Assembly: GCA_947311845.1 (NCBI GenBank)
Contig: CAMZMU010000020.1
Coordinates: 40,918,489 to 40,982,488 of the forward strand
Direction of reading: 5' to 3'
DNA length: 64,000 nt
Source of the DNA: Poa pratensis
Taxonomy: Eukaryota; Streptophyta; Magnoliopsida; Poales; Poaceae
Made by a program: the position numbers and the translations under genes. Of this stretch, positions 34,979 through 46,132 are shown piece by piece. A model generated the notes under the pieces. The model was not told the origin of the DNA. It worked only from the letters and a program-made list of their open reading frames with translations, and made no database searches. Each line of letters begins with the position of its first letter. Positions within the stretch are counted from its first letter, which is position 1.

Positions 34979-36989
34979 ATGGCGCACGGTAGCAGCGAAC
35001 GCGGCGACCACGGGCCACCATCACTCGACGCCGGCGACGACTCCTGCTCCCCCGGCATGCGGGAGCCCGAGATGGCCGAGGGAAACGACGGCGGCGGCGA
35101 CTGGCGCGGCTCGCAGCGGAGGACATCGAGGGCCTCCGCGCGCGGACTCCTGTCGACGGAGGAGCGCGTGGGAGTGCGCCTCGCCACCGAGGACGAGGTG
35201 ATCCCCATTGCGCACGCCGGAGAATCGGTGGTCTTCATGGACCACTTCAACCGCGGGCTCGCATTGCCGGCGAGCCCGTTCTTCCAGGGCTTCCTCCAGT
35301 TCTTCGGCCTGCAGCCGCACCACCTCGGAGCCAACTCCGTGGCGACGTTGACCTACTTCGCCACCGTCTGCGAAGGGTGGCTCAGCGTCTGGCCATCTCT
35401 TTCTCTCTTCGGCCGGCTCTTCTACCTCCGCGGCCGATACCTCGGCGACAAGGAGGAGCTCGGCTTCGTCGACTGTGGAGCCGCGATCATCTACCGCCGT
35501 CGCGGACGGAGCTGCCGGGTAACAAGAAGCCGGATACGGTGAAGGACTGGCAGCGGACGTACTTCTACGTCTGCAACCTGAAGGTGGGTGAAGATCACAT
35601 CCGTCTGCCGTCCTTCCAGCCGGTCGCCCCAGTTAGGGACAACTGGGGCGTGAAGAAGTATGGCGACCAGTCGGACGTCGACAAGATGCTCGAGCGGCTT
35701 GAGGCCCTCTTCACGAAGAGGAGCTGACCACCCGGGACGTGACCCTCTGCTGGCTGTACAACCGGATCGTGCCGCTGCAGGCCCGGCTCCACAAGATCTG
35801 CTTCCTGAACGGGCGCCTCGACCCCACCCGGCTGACCTGGAAGAGGTAGAAGCTGGAGTCGCTGAACGGCTGGCTCCGGCACGTCGCCAAGGAGCAGAGG
35901 GTGGCGGAGAACTGGAAGTACAGCAGGGCGCCGTATACTCGCCGGCTGGCTCCGGTACGTTGTCTTGCTTGTGCTGTTTCTTTCATGTCTTGGTCGGCTG
36001 CTCACCCGGCCGGCTGCGCAGCTCTTCAAGATCCAGCTTGAGGAGGACGGGCCCAACGGCCCCCAGTTCCGGCCGAACATCCAGCTGGAGATGGATGCGC
36101 CTGGGGAGCCCCAGCCGGAGGGCGAGGAGGAGGCGGCGGTGGAGGTGCGGGAGCAGTTCGAGAAGCTAGAGCAAGGCTACAACCAGCAGCGCAAGGACGA
36201 CCAGGCGGAGATCACGAGGCTGAAGGACGAGGTCACCCGCATGACAGCGGAGGAGGGGTCGTGCGCAAAGAGCTGGCTCGGATCGACCTCGTTGTTCGAG
36301 GTAATCTTCGTGATGATGTCCTTGTCTTGCTGAAGATTTTCTTGTCATGACGTTTCTTATCCGGCTGCAGGCTACTATCCGTCTGCGGGCATGGAAGCGG
36401 CTAGGGCCCAGCTGGAAACCCTTGGGGTGGAGCCGACTGATGCCGCCATTGCGGCTGCTCGATCTCCGTGGCGGACCGGGTGGATCGGCTTGGGGTCGAT
36501 GCTTGCGCGCTGGCCTTCGTGACCGGGAGGCTCTGCAGGTACGTCTGGCCCGGCCAGGGAATCCCCATTGTCCTGGCCGAGCTGGCATGTCGTCTTGCTC
36601 TCGCGCCGGCTGCGGTGCAGGAGCTGCAGGAGTCGGCCGCGCGTGGCGGAGCCTTGTGGGCCGTGTCGCTGCTCAAGTCCTCGTACCCGGCTGTCGACCT
36701 GGACCTGCTCATGGTGGGCTTCCGGGATGACGACACGTACGCGAAGCTCAAGCAGCGCCTGTACATTCGTGATGCCGCCTGCACCATTCCTGACTTCGTC
36801 GGCTTTGCGGACTTCATCCCCGACAGGAACCCGGCCCAGCTAGCCAAGGACTCGGAGGCTGAGTACGCCGAGGAAGACGATGGCGACGAAGTCGAGGAGC
36901 CGGCGAATGACTCCAAGGGGAAGGCCGTCGAAGAAACTGGCTGCTCCAAAACTGGCGACGTGGCCAGCTCCTCGAAGGCCGCTGAATGA
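34979..36989 (+). pseudogene. M2 antisense gene: gypsy-type transposon (PF04195-like) protein, three exons
   Basis: Exon 1 (34979-35954) begins MAHGSSERGDHG and carries the conserved core FFQGFLQFFGLQPHHLGA, VCEGWLSVWPSLSLFGRL and FYLRGRYLG, typical of the gypsy-type transposon domain in grass repeats. WQRTYFYVCNLKVG follows after a frame change near 35510. Exon 2 (36022-36300) is acidic and coiled-coil-like (LEQGYNQQRKDDQAEITRLK). Exon 3 (36371-36989) ends in an acidic, Ser-rich tail. Introns 35955-36021 and 36301-36370 have GT...AG borders. Further lesions are a frame change near 35720, TAG near 35848 and a frame change near 36470. The role is unknown; the position between pol and 3' LTR matches P1. 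I chose the first ATG after the TATA box. Confidence 0.7.
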
Positions 36990-37179
36990 AGACCTCGGGA
37001 TGCCGGGTTGCCGCTTGTATTCTCGTACTCTCTTGTGAACTTGCCCTATTTGCCCCCGGGATACCGGGCGTACTTGTTTAGAACTTCTGCTACTCGTGTC
37101 GTGACTTGTGTGGAGCTTCATCTCCTTTACTTTGTTTCTGTTCGAAGTTTTCTCGCAATTGCTTTTGCCTCTTTACCCT

Positions 37180-37790
37180 CACTAGCCCCCGAGATTCGGC
37201 TCGGCTGGCGCAGCAAGTCGAGTTGAATTTGAAGTGTCTTCGAATAGTTAGCTCGGCTGCTCTCGGGGCAACCGGGTTTCCGCGCACTAGCCCCCGAGAT
37301 TCGGCCCGACTGGGGTAGCCAGTTGAGTCGAATCAGGACTAGGTTTCTTCGAGAGGTTGCCCGGCTGGTCGTGACAGCCGGGTTTTTGCGCACTAGCCCC
37401 CGAGATTCGGCCCGACTGGCGTAGCCAGTTGAGTCGAATCTGGACTAGGTTTCTTCGAAAGGTTGCCCGGCTGGTCGTGACAGCCAGGTTTTTGCGCACT
37501 AGCCCCCGAGATTCGGCCCGACTGGCGTAGCCAGTTGAGTCAAATCTGGACTAGGTTTCTTCGAGAGGTTGCCCGGCTGGTCGTGACAGTCGGGTTTTTG
37601 CGCACTAGCCCCCGAGATTCGGCCCGACTGGCGTAGCCAGTTGAGTCGAATCTGGACTAGGTTTCTTCGAGAAGGTTGCCCGGCTGGTCGTGACAGCCGG
37701 GTTTTGCGCACTAGCCCCGAGATTCGGCCCGACTGGCGTAGCCAGTTGAGTCGAATCTGGGCTAGGTTTCTTCGAGAGTTTGTGAGGCCG
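37180..37790 (+). repeat. Minisatellite of M2, about six 106-bp units
   Basis: CACTAGCCCC starts recur at 37180, 37285, 37391, 37497, 37603 and 37709, a spacing of 105-106 bases. Each unit holds GAGATTCGGCCCGACTGG, then a GTAGCCAGTTGAGTC-like stretch and a CGGCTGGTCGTGACAG-like stretch. Units 2-6 are nearly identical and unit 1 is more diverged. Minus-strand frames over it (37127-37853) repeat the same peptide and are not genes. Confidence 0.9.
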
Positions 37791-38332
37791 ACAAAAAACG
37801 ACACATGGAACCTTCGTTAGATCGTTAGTCCTCAAAATCGAAAAAGTTGGCATATTTTAGCTTCGGTTTTTATTCGATTAGGGGCCGGCTCGCCCTTGTT
37901 TTCCGCCCGTGCCCCTTCCCGTGTCTCGGCTCTGCGACCCCTGCTCTTGCCGGCTGAACTCTGCAGCCGAATCCGAAGAGAGGGCCGGCTGGCTAGGCGC
38001 ACGGTACTGAGATCTTTGAGAGGCTGAACGCAGGCGAACGAGAGCGCGGTTTTTTCTGTCGCGAGCCAGAGACTTTTTCTTTCATACGAGTTTTTCGCGT
38101 GTGCCCCCTAGCCGGTTTCTGCCCAACGTGTCAGCCGGGTTGCGGTCTGCAGCCGGATGCGAGAGTAGGCGTTGGGGTCGAGCACGATACTAAGCTAGCG
38201 TAAGCGAGAATCGGTAGTCGGCTAGCCACAGCGAAGGACAAAGAAACAACACTGATACAACGGCAGCCCCCGAGTGTGCGCTCGGGAGTGCTAACTTTTA
38301 CTCAAAAGAAACAACAGGGTGTTACACTTCTT
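37791..38332 (-). other. Non-coding region of M2 between minisatellite and integrase end
   Basis: About 540 bases with no supported frame. CGGCTGG/CCGGCTG words typical of M2 are frequent. Confidence 0.55.
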
Positions 38333-39589
38333 CTAGGAGTAGAACGGCCTGAGGAGGCTGGCGTTCCACGGGCGCTCCCCCTCCTCGTAAGGGGTAAACG
38401 GCTTGTTCTTTTTCTCCTCGCGTAAATCTGTGAGATAGTACGCGTTGTTGCGCAGCGCTCTGCTGATGATGAACGGGCCCTCCCAAGGGGAGGACAGCTT
38501 GTGGAGTCCCTTGGTGTCTTGGATCCACCGGAGCACTAGGTCTCCTTCGCGGAACGTGACCGGGTGCACTTTCCGGCTGTGGTACCGGCGCAGATTCTGC
38601 TGGTATATGGCCGATCTGGACAAGGCCAGTTCTCGCGCCTCCTCGAGGAGGTCCACGCCGTCTTCGTTTGCTCGCTTGGCTTCTTTCTCGGTGTAGAGGA
38701 TGGCTCGAGGGGAGTCGAACACGATGTCAGCCGGCAGGACTGCTTCCGCGCCGTAGACGAGGAAGAAAGGCGTGTAGTTCGTCGAGTGGTTGGGGGTGGT
38801 CCTGAGGCTCCAGAGTACATGCGGGAGCTCTTCTATCCAGCATCCGGGTGCTCGCTCGAGTGGGTCGACCAGCCGGGGCCGGATTCCGGCCAGGACTAGG
38901 CCGTTTGCTTTCTCGACTTGGCCGTTTGACTGGGGATGAGCCACCGAGGCAAGGTCCAGCCGGATTCACTTCTCGCGGCAGAAATGCTTGAAGACGCCCT
39001 TGGCGAAGTTCGTGCCGTTGTCGGTGATGATGCTGTGCGGGTAGCCGTAGCGGTAGATGATGTCTTGGAAAAAGGTGATGACCGTCTGGCCGTCCCACTT
39101 CTTGACTGGCTTGGCCTCGATCCACTTGGTGAACTTGTCCACCGCTACGAGGAGGTGAGTCATGCCGCTTCGCGCCGTTTTGAAGGGACCGACCATGTCG
39201 AGCCCCCAGACGGCGAATGGCCAGGTGATGGGGATGGTTTACAGAGCTGCAGCCGGCGTGTGTTTCTGCTTGCTGAAGCGTTGGCAGCCGGTGCATGCAC
39301 GGACCATCTGCTCGGCGTCAGCCAGAGCAGACGGCCAGTAGAACCCGTAGCGCAAAGCTTTCGCTGCGATTGACCTGGACGCGGCGTGGTGCCCGCATTC
39401 GCCCTTGTGGATGTCCTCTAGCAGGCGGCGCCCCTCTGCCGGCTCGACGCACCGCTGAAAAACGCCTGTGGCGCTGCGCTTGTAGAGCTCGCTGTTGATG
39501 ATGGTGTACGCCTTGGAGCGTCGCAGAACTTGTCGTGCTTGCACCTCCTCCTCCGGGAGTGTGCCGTGTGCGAGGAAGTCGAGGAATGG
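38333..39589 (-). pseudogene. M2 integrase, in-frame stops only
   Basis: On the minus strand, a zinc domain (HKGECGHH, CTGCQRF) leads to the core with GLDMVGPF, TDNGTNF and GQVEKANGLVL, giving the catalytic acids. The C-terminal part holds WSLRTTPNHSTNYTPF, WEGPFIISR and the final LLRPFYS before the natural stop at 38333. Extra stops are at 39239-39241 and 38966-38968, each in the single frame that continues on both sides. No frameshift is present. Confidence 0.85.
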
Positions 39590-41815
39590 TTACGCCCATG
39601 AGGGAACTTCGTGGATGGTGAAGACGCCGGCTAGCGCCATCTGAGCGGCTTTTGGATCCGGCTGCGCAGCCCCCGGGTGTGTCGGAGCAGCCCCCGGGTT
39701 TGCTCCGGTCTTGTCGATGAGCTCGGGGACGGGTGCGGCTGGCGCCTCGTAGTCGGGTGGGTCCAAATGACGAGGTGGGGGGACAGCCCCCGAGTTTGCT
39801 TGTCCGGCTGGTGGACCTGCAGCCCCCGGGTTTGCTTGTCCGGCTGGTGGGCCTGCAGCCCCCGGGATGACGATGGATTCCGAGTCGGGTGACGGTGTGA
39901 TGGATGGCTTGTAGACATGCTCGAGGGAGACGCTGGCTGGAATGGCTCGTCGGGTGCTGCCGAGCTTGGCGAGCATGTCAACCGTCTCGTTGTTGGCTCT
40001 GGGCACGTGGTGGAATTCGCACCCCTCGAAACATGCGCAGAGCTGCTGAACGAAGAACCGGTAGGAGGCCATGTTGGCGTCCTTGGCGTCCCAATTTCCT
40101 GAAGTTTGCTGGATCACTAGGTCCGAATCGTCGAAGCACAGGATGCGCTGGATGCTCATTGCCTTGGCGAGCTTGAGGCCGTGGACGAGGGCCTCGTACT
40201 CGGCGACGTTGTTGGAGGCTTTGAAGTGGATCTGCATGGCGTACTCCAGCCGGTTGCCTTTGGGCGCGGTGAGGACGATTCCGGCTCCCAGGCCTTCATA
40301 CATCTTGGAGCCGTCGAAGTGCATCCGCCAGTGCGCGGAGTCGGGCACAGGCGGTAGGTACTATGTTTCCGCCCAGTCGACGATGAAATCGGCGATGAGC
40401 TGGGACTTGATGGATACTCTTGGCTGGTACAGGACCGTGTGCGGGGCCAAGTCGACTGCCCACTTGGCGACTCGGCCGGTTGCGTCTTTGTTGCCGATGA
40501 TGTCTCCGAGTGGAGCCGTGCTCACCACGGTGATGACGTGCTCTTGGAAGTAGTGGCTCAGCTTCTTCTCCGTCATGTGCACGCCGTACACGAGCTTCTG
40601 GTAGTGGGGGTAGTTCTGCTTCCACTGCGAGAGGACCTCGCTCACGTAGTAGACCGGCCGCTGGACCGGGTGCTCCTTGCCTTCCTCTTGGCGCTCCACC
40701 ACTAGGACGATGCTGACGCACCGGTTGGTGGCGGCGATGTACATAAGCATGGGCTCCTTTGGGGCAGGCGGCGCCAGGACCGGTGCCTCGGACAGTGCCC
40801 TCTTGAGCTCGGCGAAGGCCGCGTCTGCTTCGTCCGTCCAGACGAATTTGCCGGTTTTCTTCAACAGGTGGTACAGGGGTAGGCCCTTTTCGCCCAGCCG
40901 GCTGACGAACCGGCTCAGCTAGGCCAGGCAGCCGGCGAACTTCTGGATGTCTTTTAGCCCGGTTGGCCGCTCCATGCCCTCGATGGCGGCGATCTTGTAT
41001 GGGTTGGCCTCGATCCCTCGCGCGGAGACGAGGAAACCGAGTAGCTGGCCAGCCGGTACTCCGAAAACGCACTTGGTCGGGTTCAGCTTCATCTGGAACC
41101 GGCGCAAGTTGGCGAAGGTTTCTCTCAGGTCGTCGATGAGGGTGCGGCGCTCTTTGGTCTTGATGACGATGTCGTCGACGTAGGCGTGGGCGTTGGGCCC
41201 GATCTGGTCGCCCAGGCACTTCTGCATGCACCTCTGGTAAGTGGCGCCGGCGTTTTTTAGGCTAAACGACATGACCATTTAGCAGAATGCTCCGAAGGGC
41301 GTGATGAATGCGGTCTTCAGGTGGTCATCCGGGTGGAGCTTGATCTGGTTGTAACCGGAATACGCGTCCAGGAAGGACAGGTAGTCGCAGCCGGCGGTGG
41401 AGTCTATGACTTGGTCGATGCGTGGCAAGGCGAAGGGATCCTTGGGGCACACTTTGTTGAGGCTGGTGTAGTCGATGCACATGTGCCAGGTGTTGTTTTT
41501 CTTCATTACCAGGACTGGGTTGGCCAGCCAGTCCGGGTGGTACACTTCCATGATGAAGCCCGCGTCGAGTAGCCGGGCGATTTCTTCTCCGATTGCTCTT
41601 CTCTTCTCCTCTCCGAAACGACGGAGAGGTTGCTTCACCGGTCTAGCATCCGGCTTGACGTGTAAAGAGTGCTCAGCGAACTCCGTCGGTACACCTGGCA
41701 TGTCTTTTGGAGACCATGCGAAGATGTCCTGATTTTCACGGAGGAATTCGATGAGCTTGCCTTCCTATTTGTCGCTGAGGGTGTTGCCGATGGTGAGGAA
41801 CTTCCCGTCCGGCTA
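39590..41815 (-). pseudogene. M2 reverse transcriptase, RNase H and archaeal-type RNase H, in-frame stops
   Basis: RT motifs on the minus strand are MCIDYTSLNKVCPKDPFA, SFLDAYSGYNQIKL, NAGATYQRCM, catalytic YVDDIV near 41175 and LLGFLVS. The box usually reading MPFGLKNAG is altered to MSFSLKNAG. RNase H starts with FVWTDEADAAFAELKRAL (40864 downwards); the second RNase H has WRMHFDGSKMYEGLGAG (40330 downwards) and NNVAEYEALVHGLKLA. A Pro/Ala/Gly linker contains a tandem GAAGPPAGQAN pair (about 39780-39860). Stops in the same frame are at 41813, 41279, 40919, 40361 and 39590; from 41701 to 38333 all pieces are in one frame. Several stops sit where family members have Gln, consistent with C-to-T change. 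Confidence 0.87.
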
Positions 41816-42054
41816 GCTTGCATCGAGCGGAACTTGCTTGTTGTCTTTCTTGGCTTGAAGCTGCGTCTCGCCCGACTGCTTCTTTGCATCCGGTACTGCC
41901 GGGTGCTCGGCCGCTACGGCGCGCCTGATCTCCTTGAACTCTTCAGCCGGTACCAGCGACTCGGCGAGCTTTGAGCCGGCCGAGGCGCATGCCATGGAGC
42001 GCTTGAAGTCGCCGGCTACGGTGATGATGCCGCTCGGACCCGGCAGCTTCATCT

Positions 42055-44787
42055 TCAGGTAGCCGTAGTGGGGTACGGCCATGAATTGAGCGAGAGCCGG
42101 GCGGCCCAGGATGGCGTGGTAGGGGCTCCGAAGACGACATCCAGCCGGACGGTGCCGATAGGTGTGTAGGACTGCCCCGGCACGGTGCCATGGAATATCG
42201 TCCGGCTGTGGTTCATCCGGGCATCGGTTATCCCTAGCTTGTCGGCGGTGTCCTTGTACAGGATGTTGATGCTGCTTCCTCCGTCGATGAGCACTCGGGA
42301 GAAGGTGACGGCGAACTCTTGCTCGGTGACGAAGGTGGGGTCTAGGAGCAAGCTGTAGCCCCCGGGATTCGGCATGATATCCGGGTGGTCGCCTGGTCCG
42401 AAGGAGATGGGCTGGTTTGCCCAGTCCATCAGCTGCTGGACGGCGGGGACGACTGCGTTCACCTCTGCGACGCGCAGCCGCTAGATGCGCTTGTCGTTGC
42501 GCTCGATGATGGAGATGACATACGCGGCGTCCTTGTTGGGGTACACGTCGCGAGATGTGCCGGCTGTGGCAGCCGGCTGTCTTGGGCGCTCATTGTGTTG
42601 GTTGCTGCCTATGTTGATGCCGCCTTAGGGAGGGGGTGGGCCGGGTGCTGGAGGCGGCGGACCCTTTCCGCGCTGCAGACGGAGAGTCCAGCTGCAGCGC
42701 GCCGTCGTGTGGCTGGCTGGCTCGCCGGTGACGCTGTGGTATCAGCACAGGCCGTTCATCATGTCCTCGAACAGGTATGCTGGCTTCGCCCACTAGCAGT
42801 CCTCGTATTGCCCTTCTGGCTTGTTCCACTGGCGGGGATTCCGGTTCCCACCGTCGTCGCCTGCCGGTTGGCCTGCTTCGGTTGCGTTGACGGCACGGTT
42901 CTCGTACCACCCATCTGGCGCGCCGCTTCTCTTCCGGTTGTCCCGATCTCGATCGTCGCGGAGGTCACGGTTGTCGCGGTTGTCCCGGATGTCGCGGTTG
43001 CCTCGGTTTTCGTTGCTGGGGCTGCCTGGCTCTCTCACAGCTGGCTTTTCTTGTGGCCTGCCGGCTTCATCTACCTGCATTGGGATTCTCATGGCGGAGT
43101 CGGTCGTGGCGTACTTGTCCGCTATGGTCATGAGCTCCGCCATGGACTTTGGCTCGTCTAGGAGCAGCGCGTGTTTGAGCATCGTGCCCTCCCGACAGCC
43201 GTTGATGAAGAAGCCGACTGCCTGGATGTCGTGGACTCCCTCGCAGGTGTTGCGCAGGGTTGACCATTTCGTCAGATAGTCGCGGTCGGACTCGGTTTTG
43301 CCCTGGGTGCAGCTGCCTAGCTGGCGAGGGCGAGCGGGGCGCTTGTAGGTGCTGGAGAAGTTCCTGACGAAGACCTACTGGAAGTCCAGCCAGCAGTTGA
43401 TCAATCCATCCGGCAAGCTGTTGAGCCATGTGCGAGCCGAGTCCTTCAGCATGAGTGACACGTAGCGCACCGCTACGAGCTTGTTGCCGCCTACGATGGA
43501 GACGGCGGTGACGTAGTCGGATAGCCAGTCCTCTGGCTTCGTGCTTCCGTTGTACTTGGGCATGTCGCGCGTGAGGGAAAAGTTCCGCGGGAATGGCTCT
43601 CTTGCGATGCGAGGTCCGAAGCACCGGTGGACCTCGCCCTCCTCTTCTTCGAGCCGGCGGGATTTCTCCTGGGCGTCGAGGCGGTCACGGGCGTCGGGGC
43701 CGAACGTCGGGCCTAGATCTCCCAGCCGGTCGTGGACGCTTCCCCTGCGGGCAGCCGGCGGGTCGGGGTAGTTGTACTGGCCTTCGCCGGCAGCCGGCGC
43801 GTTGTAGTTCTGCCCGCCACCGGCAGCCGGCGCTTTGAAATGGCTTGGTCTGGAGTTGATGTTGCGTGCACGATTCCCACCCGGCTAGGGGGCTTGTGGC
43901 GACGACGCCTGGCGGTCACCTTGAGTTACGCCGGGTGGAGGGGCTCCAGGTGGGGGCGGTGGGAGGGACGGCGAGTTCATCGCGGACGCGGCCTGGTTCT
44001 GGCGAAACTGGTGGTCGGCTGTGTCGAGGAGGTCCTGGACGCGCTGTTGTTGCGCGCGTAGCTCTTCCCCCTCCAGGTTGGGCAGTTCTACTGCGGCGGC
44101 GCGTGCTGCCTTCATGTTCTTCGCGGGGGAGCTGTAGACGGGTCGATGAGTAGACGATGCTCCGGCTGGTCCAGCCGGCTCGGCGTCGGCAGCCGGTTCT
44201 CCTGCCATCTCGTTGGCGAGGTTGCGCCTGACGTTTCCTCGCGGGTTGGGCTCGACGGCAACGGGGGTGAAGCCGTGGGCGAAGTTGTACTCGCGGACCT
44301 GCTCTTCCATGCAGCGATGTGTGGCTGCGACGCCGTGCGCGCTGCTGAGGAGGCGCTGGCGTGCTTGCTCGAGGATGATGGCGGCCTGCGCGGGATCCGC
44401 GTCGGCGGCGATGGGTGTGACCAGGCCCTGGAGCATAGCCTGGACGGAGTCGACGGGGGTGTGCTGCTTGGTGCTCGCGACGTCGGACACCATAACTTCA
44501 GCGTAAACGCGGGTCTCGGTGCTGCTCTCGCAGCCGGCCGTCTCCTCGGGGAAACAGTCGACGCAGCGCTGGATGTTGGCGGGGTAGGTGGGCGCGAGGG
44601 CGATGTAGACGTGGTGCTCGCCGAAGTGCAGGACAGTGCCATCCTCGGGGAAGGCGGAGCCGGCGAAGCAGTTCCCGTTGTCGTTGACGAAGGCGATGGA
44701 GCTGAACGTCGAGACGAGGCCGGAGGCGACTCGCTCGCCGAGACGGCTGCGGGATCCCTGGCGGAATGTGACTCTGGCTGCTGCCAT
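42055..44787 (-). pseudogene. M2 gag and protease, in-frame stops and one deletion
   Basis: The frame starts at ATG 44787, just after the primer site, and stays in one phase to 42055. The first 300 residues are Ala/Pro-rich with little similarity I can name. Capsid-like sequence includes MPKYNGSTKPEDWLSDYVTA and LKDSARTWLNSLPDG, then an Arg/Asp/Asn repeat tract (around 42960-43000). The protease active-site segment reads RVLIDGGSSINILY (around 42270). Stops interrupt the frame at 43885, 43375 and 42793 and at further points down to about 42480. In the protease, between VVFGA and HAILGRPAL near 42120, about 20 residues usual for the family are missing and the phase changes, so pol continues in another frame. 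Confidence 0.8.
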
Positions 44788-44789
44788 CT

Positions 44790-44807
44790 GCCCCACGGTG
44801 GGCGCCA
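44790..44807 (-). other. Primer binding site of M2
   Basis: The minus strand reads TGGCGCCCACCGTGGGGC two bases inside the 5' LTR border. This is the common Tat-type primer site in grasses. Confidence 0.85.
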
Positions 44808-44809
44808 AA

Positions 44810-45803
44810 TGACGTGGTGTGGAACACGGCATATGCCACGGGGTGGCTAAGATCGGGATGGGGGCGGCGTTCTGCAACAGCGGCACCTGCAGGGATTGCG
44901 CCGGAGCGCGGACATGGGAAGTACCCAGGTTCAGAGCCCTCCCAGAGGAGGTAACACACTTACTCCTGCTCGATCTCTCTATCAATGGTGGACACAGTAC
45001 AGAGTTGCTCCTTGAGCTGTTCGGGGAGTGTTCCATGGTTCGGGTGGGGGGAGGAAGAAGTATCAGGCGACCCCTTCTACTTGGGCACCGGACAGCCTTA
45101 CATAGGCCTGGCTGTCCGGCTTACAGGCGGGGCCGGCTGGTCCGTGCCAGCCGGCCAGTGTCGGCTATAGGGGTGTTTCTCCGTGACGCCGCATGTCCGC
45201 GGCATAGTGCGCTACGCTTTGCACAGTCGAACTCCATAGCTGCGTAGGAGATGTCGGGGTAGGTCTGTCGTCGTGGAGGGCTGACCGGCTGCGTAGGAGA
45301 TGTCGGGGTAGGTCTGTCGTCGTGGAGGGCTGACCGGGCAGGCGGCGCCCCGTGTCTCCCGCCTGTCGAGGCCGCTGGGCACTGTGAGAGACGTCAGGCC
45401 ATGCTTCGCTTTAGCCCATGCCTAGGCGACGTGGAGGGCCTAGCCGGCCATGGCCCCGGCGCCGCCCAACACGGGCCCTTGTCTCCCGCTCGTTGCAGGC
45501 GAGTGGCAGCCGGTCATCCGGCTGGCGGGCAACCAAATCCGACTGCTACCGTTGACCTTGGTCACATAAGGCGGGCGTTGCTTGTCATTATCTGTTTGTC
45601 TGGGAACTATGCTGATGACGAGTCTGCAGTTCCTTTTTCCCGCGCCGCTCGGCTGTGCCTCGACTGGCTAGGCGGAGTCCGGCTGCACTCGGGGCAGACG
45701 GGCTCAGCTTAGCCGGACAGCTGGAAGCGACCGGGCTCCTGAATTTGGGTTTCACTCGGGATCTTCTGTGGGCCTTTGGGTACCCGGGTTTTATCCCGTG
45801 TCA
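44810..45803 (-). repeat. 5' LTR of M2
   Basis: It is 994 bp, starts TGACGTGGTG and ends CCCGTGTCA in plus orientation. A block around GCGTAGGAGATGTCGGGG is duplicated at about 45240-45335. The TATA position reads CTTACATA near 45097-45104 where the 3' LTR has CTTATATA, so the promoter of this LTR is probably weakened. Confidence 0.88.
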
Positions 45804-46132
45804 AGCCCCCAGACTGCAAACGGCCAGGATATTGGGATTGGTTGCAGTGCTTGAGCTGGCTGATTGATGTTCTTCGTGTAGTATCGGCAAGCTTCGCAGG
45901 TCTTGACCATCTGCTCGGCGTCGTGCAGGACTGTTGGCCAGTAGAAACCCTGGCGGAAAACCTTCCCCGCCAATGATCTTGATGCAACATGACTTGAGCA
46001 AGTGCCCTCGTGGATGTCTCGTAGCAGTACTTGCCTTGTTCTTGTGGTATGTAGCGGAGCCTGACTCCGTTGTCGCGTCGCTGGCAGAGCTCGCCGTCGA
46101 TCAGGACATAGAGCTTGGTTGACGAGCCACCC
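45804..46132 (-). pseudogene. M1 integrase, N-terminal zinc-domain part
   Basis: The minus-strand frames give STKLYVLIDGELCQRRDNG, then, after a one-base phase change near 46025, HEGTCSSH, FRQGFYWPTVLHDAEQM and CEACRYY, an HHCC zinc domain, and WPFAVWGL at the M2 border. It connects directly with 33505 downward once M2 is removed. The right border is the Tekay-like LTR at 46133. The phase change means M1 was already non-functional, or this is a later indel. Confidence 0.82.

Larger units (their letters stand above)
33506..45803 (-). mobile_element. Element M2: complete Tat-lineage Gypsy retrotransposon, minus strand
   Basis: The LTRs are at 33506-34477 and 44810-45803, with target duplication AGCCC at 33501-33505 and 45804-45808. 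The minus-strand order is 5' LTR, primer site, gag, protease, RT, RNase H, aRNase H, integrase, a 106-bp minisatellite, an antisense gene (plus strand) and 3' LTR. It inserted into the M1 integrase gene. The coding frame is damaged mainly by stop codons rather than indels. Confidence 0.92.
11840..46132 (-). mobile_element. Element M1: minus-strand Tat-lineage Gypsy element, fragmented by three insertions
   Basis: Pieces in minus-strand order: integrase 5' part (46132-45804), integrase core and C-terminus (33505-32663), non-coding 3' region (32662-32094 plus 18938-18531), an antisense gene region (18530-17035), polypurine tract (about 16737-16726) and 3' LTR (16725-16676 plus 12693 to about 11900). 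The insertions are M2, P1 and a solo LTR, each with matching target duplications that fall inside M1. The gag, protease and RT part would lie to the right of 46132, where a Tekay-like LTR cuts in, and is not in the window. The left LTR border could not be fixed; 11840 is the end of the Athila primer site. Confidence 0.8.

Noticed and set aside
34273..35334. 353-residue minus-strand ORF
   Set aside because: Crosses the M2 3' LTR border and is the shadow of the antisense gene starting at 34979.
37127..37853. Regularly spaced repeats that could suggest a CRISPR-like array
   Set aside because: Units are contiguous 106-bp minisatellite copies with no unique spacers, in a plant retrotransposon.
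40296..41231. 311-residue minus-strand ORF rich in Arg/His/Pro
   Set aside because: Out-of-phase shadow of M2 RT and RNase H, which carry the known motifs in another frame.
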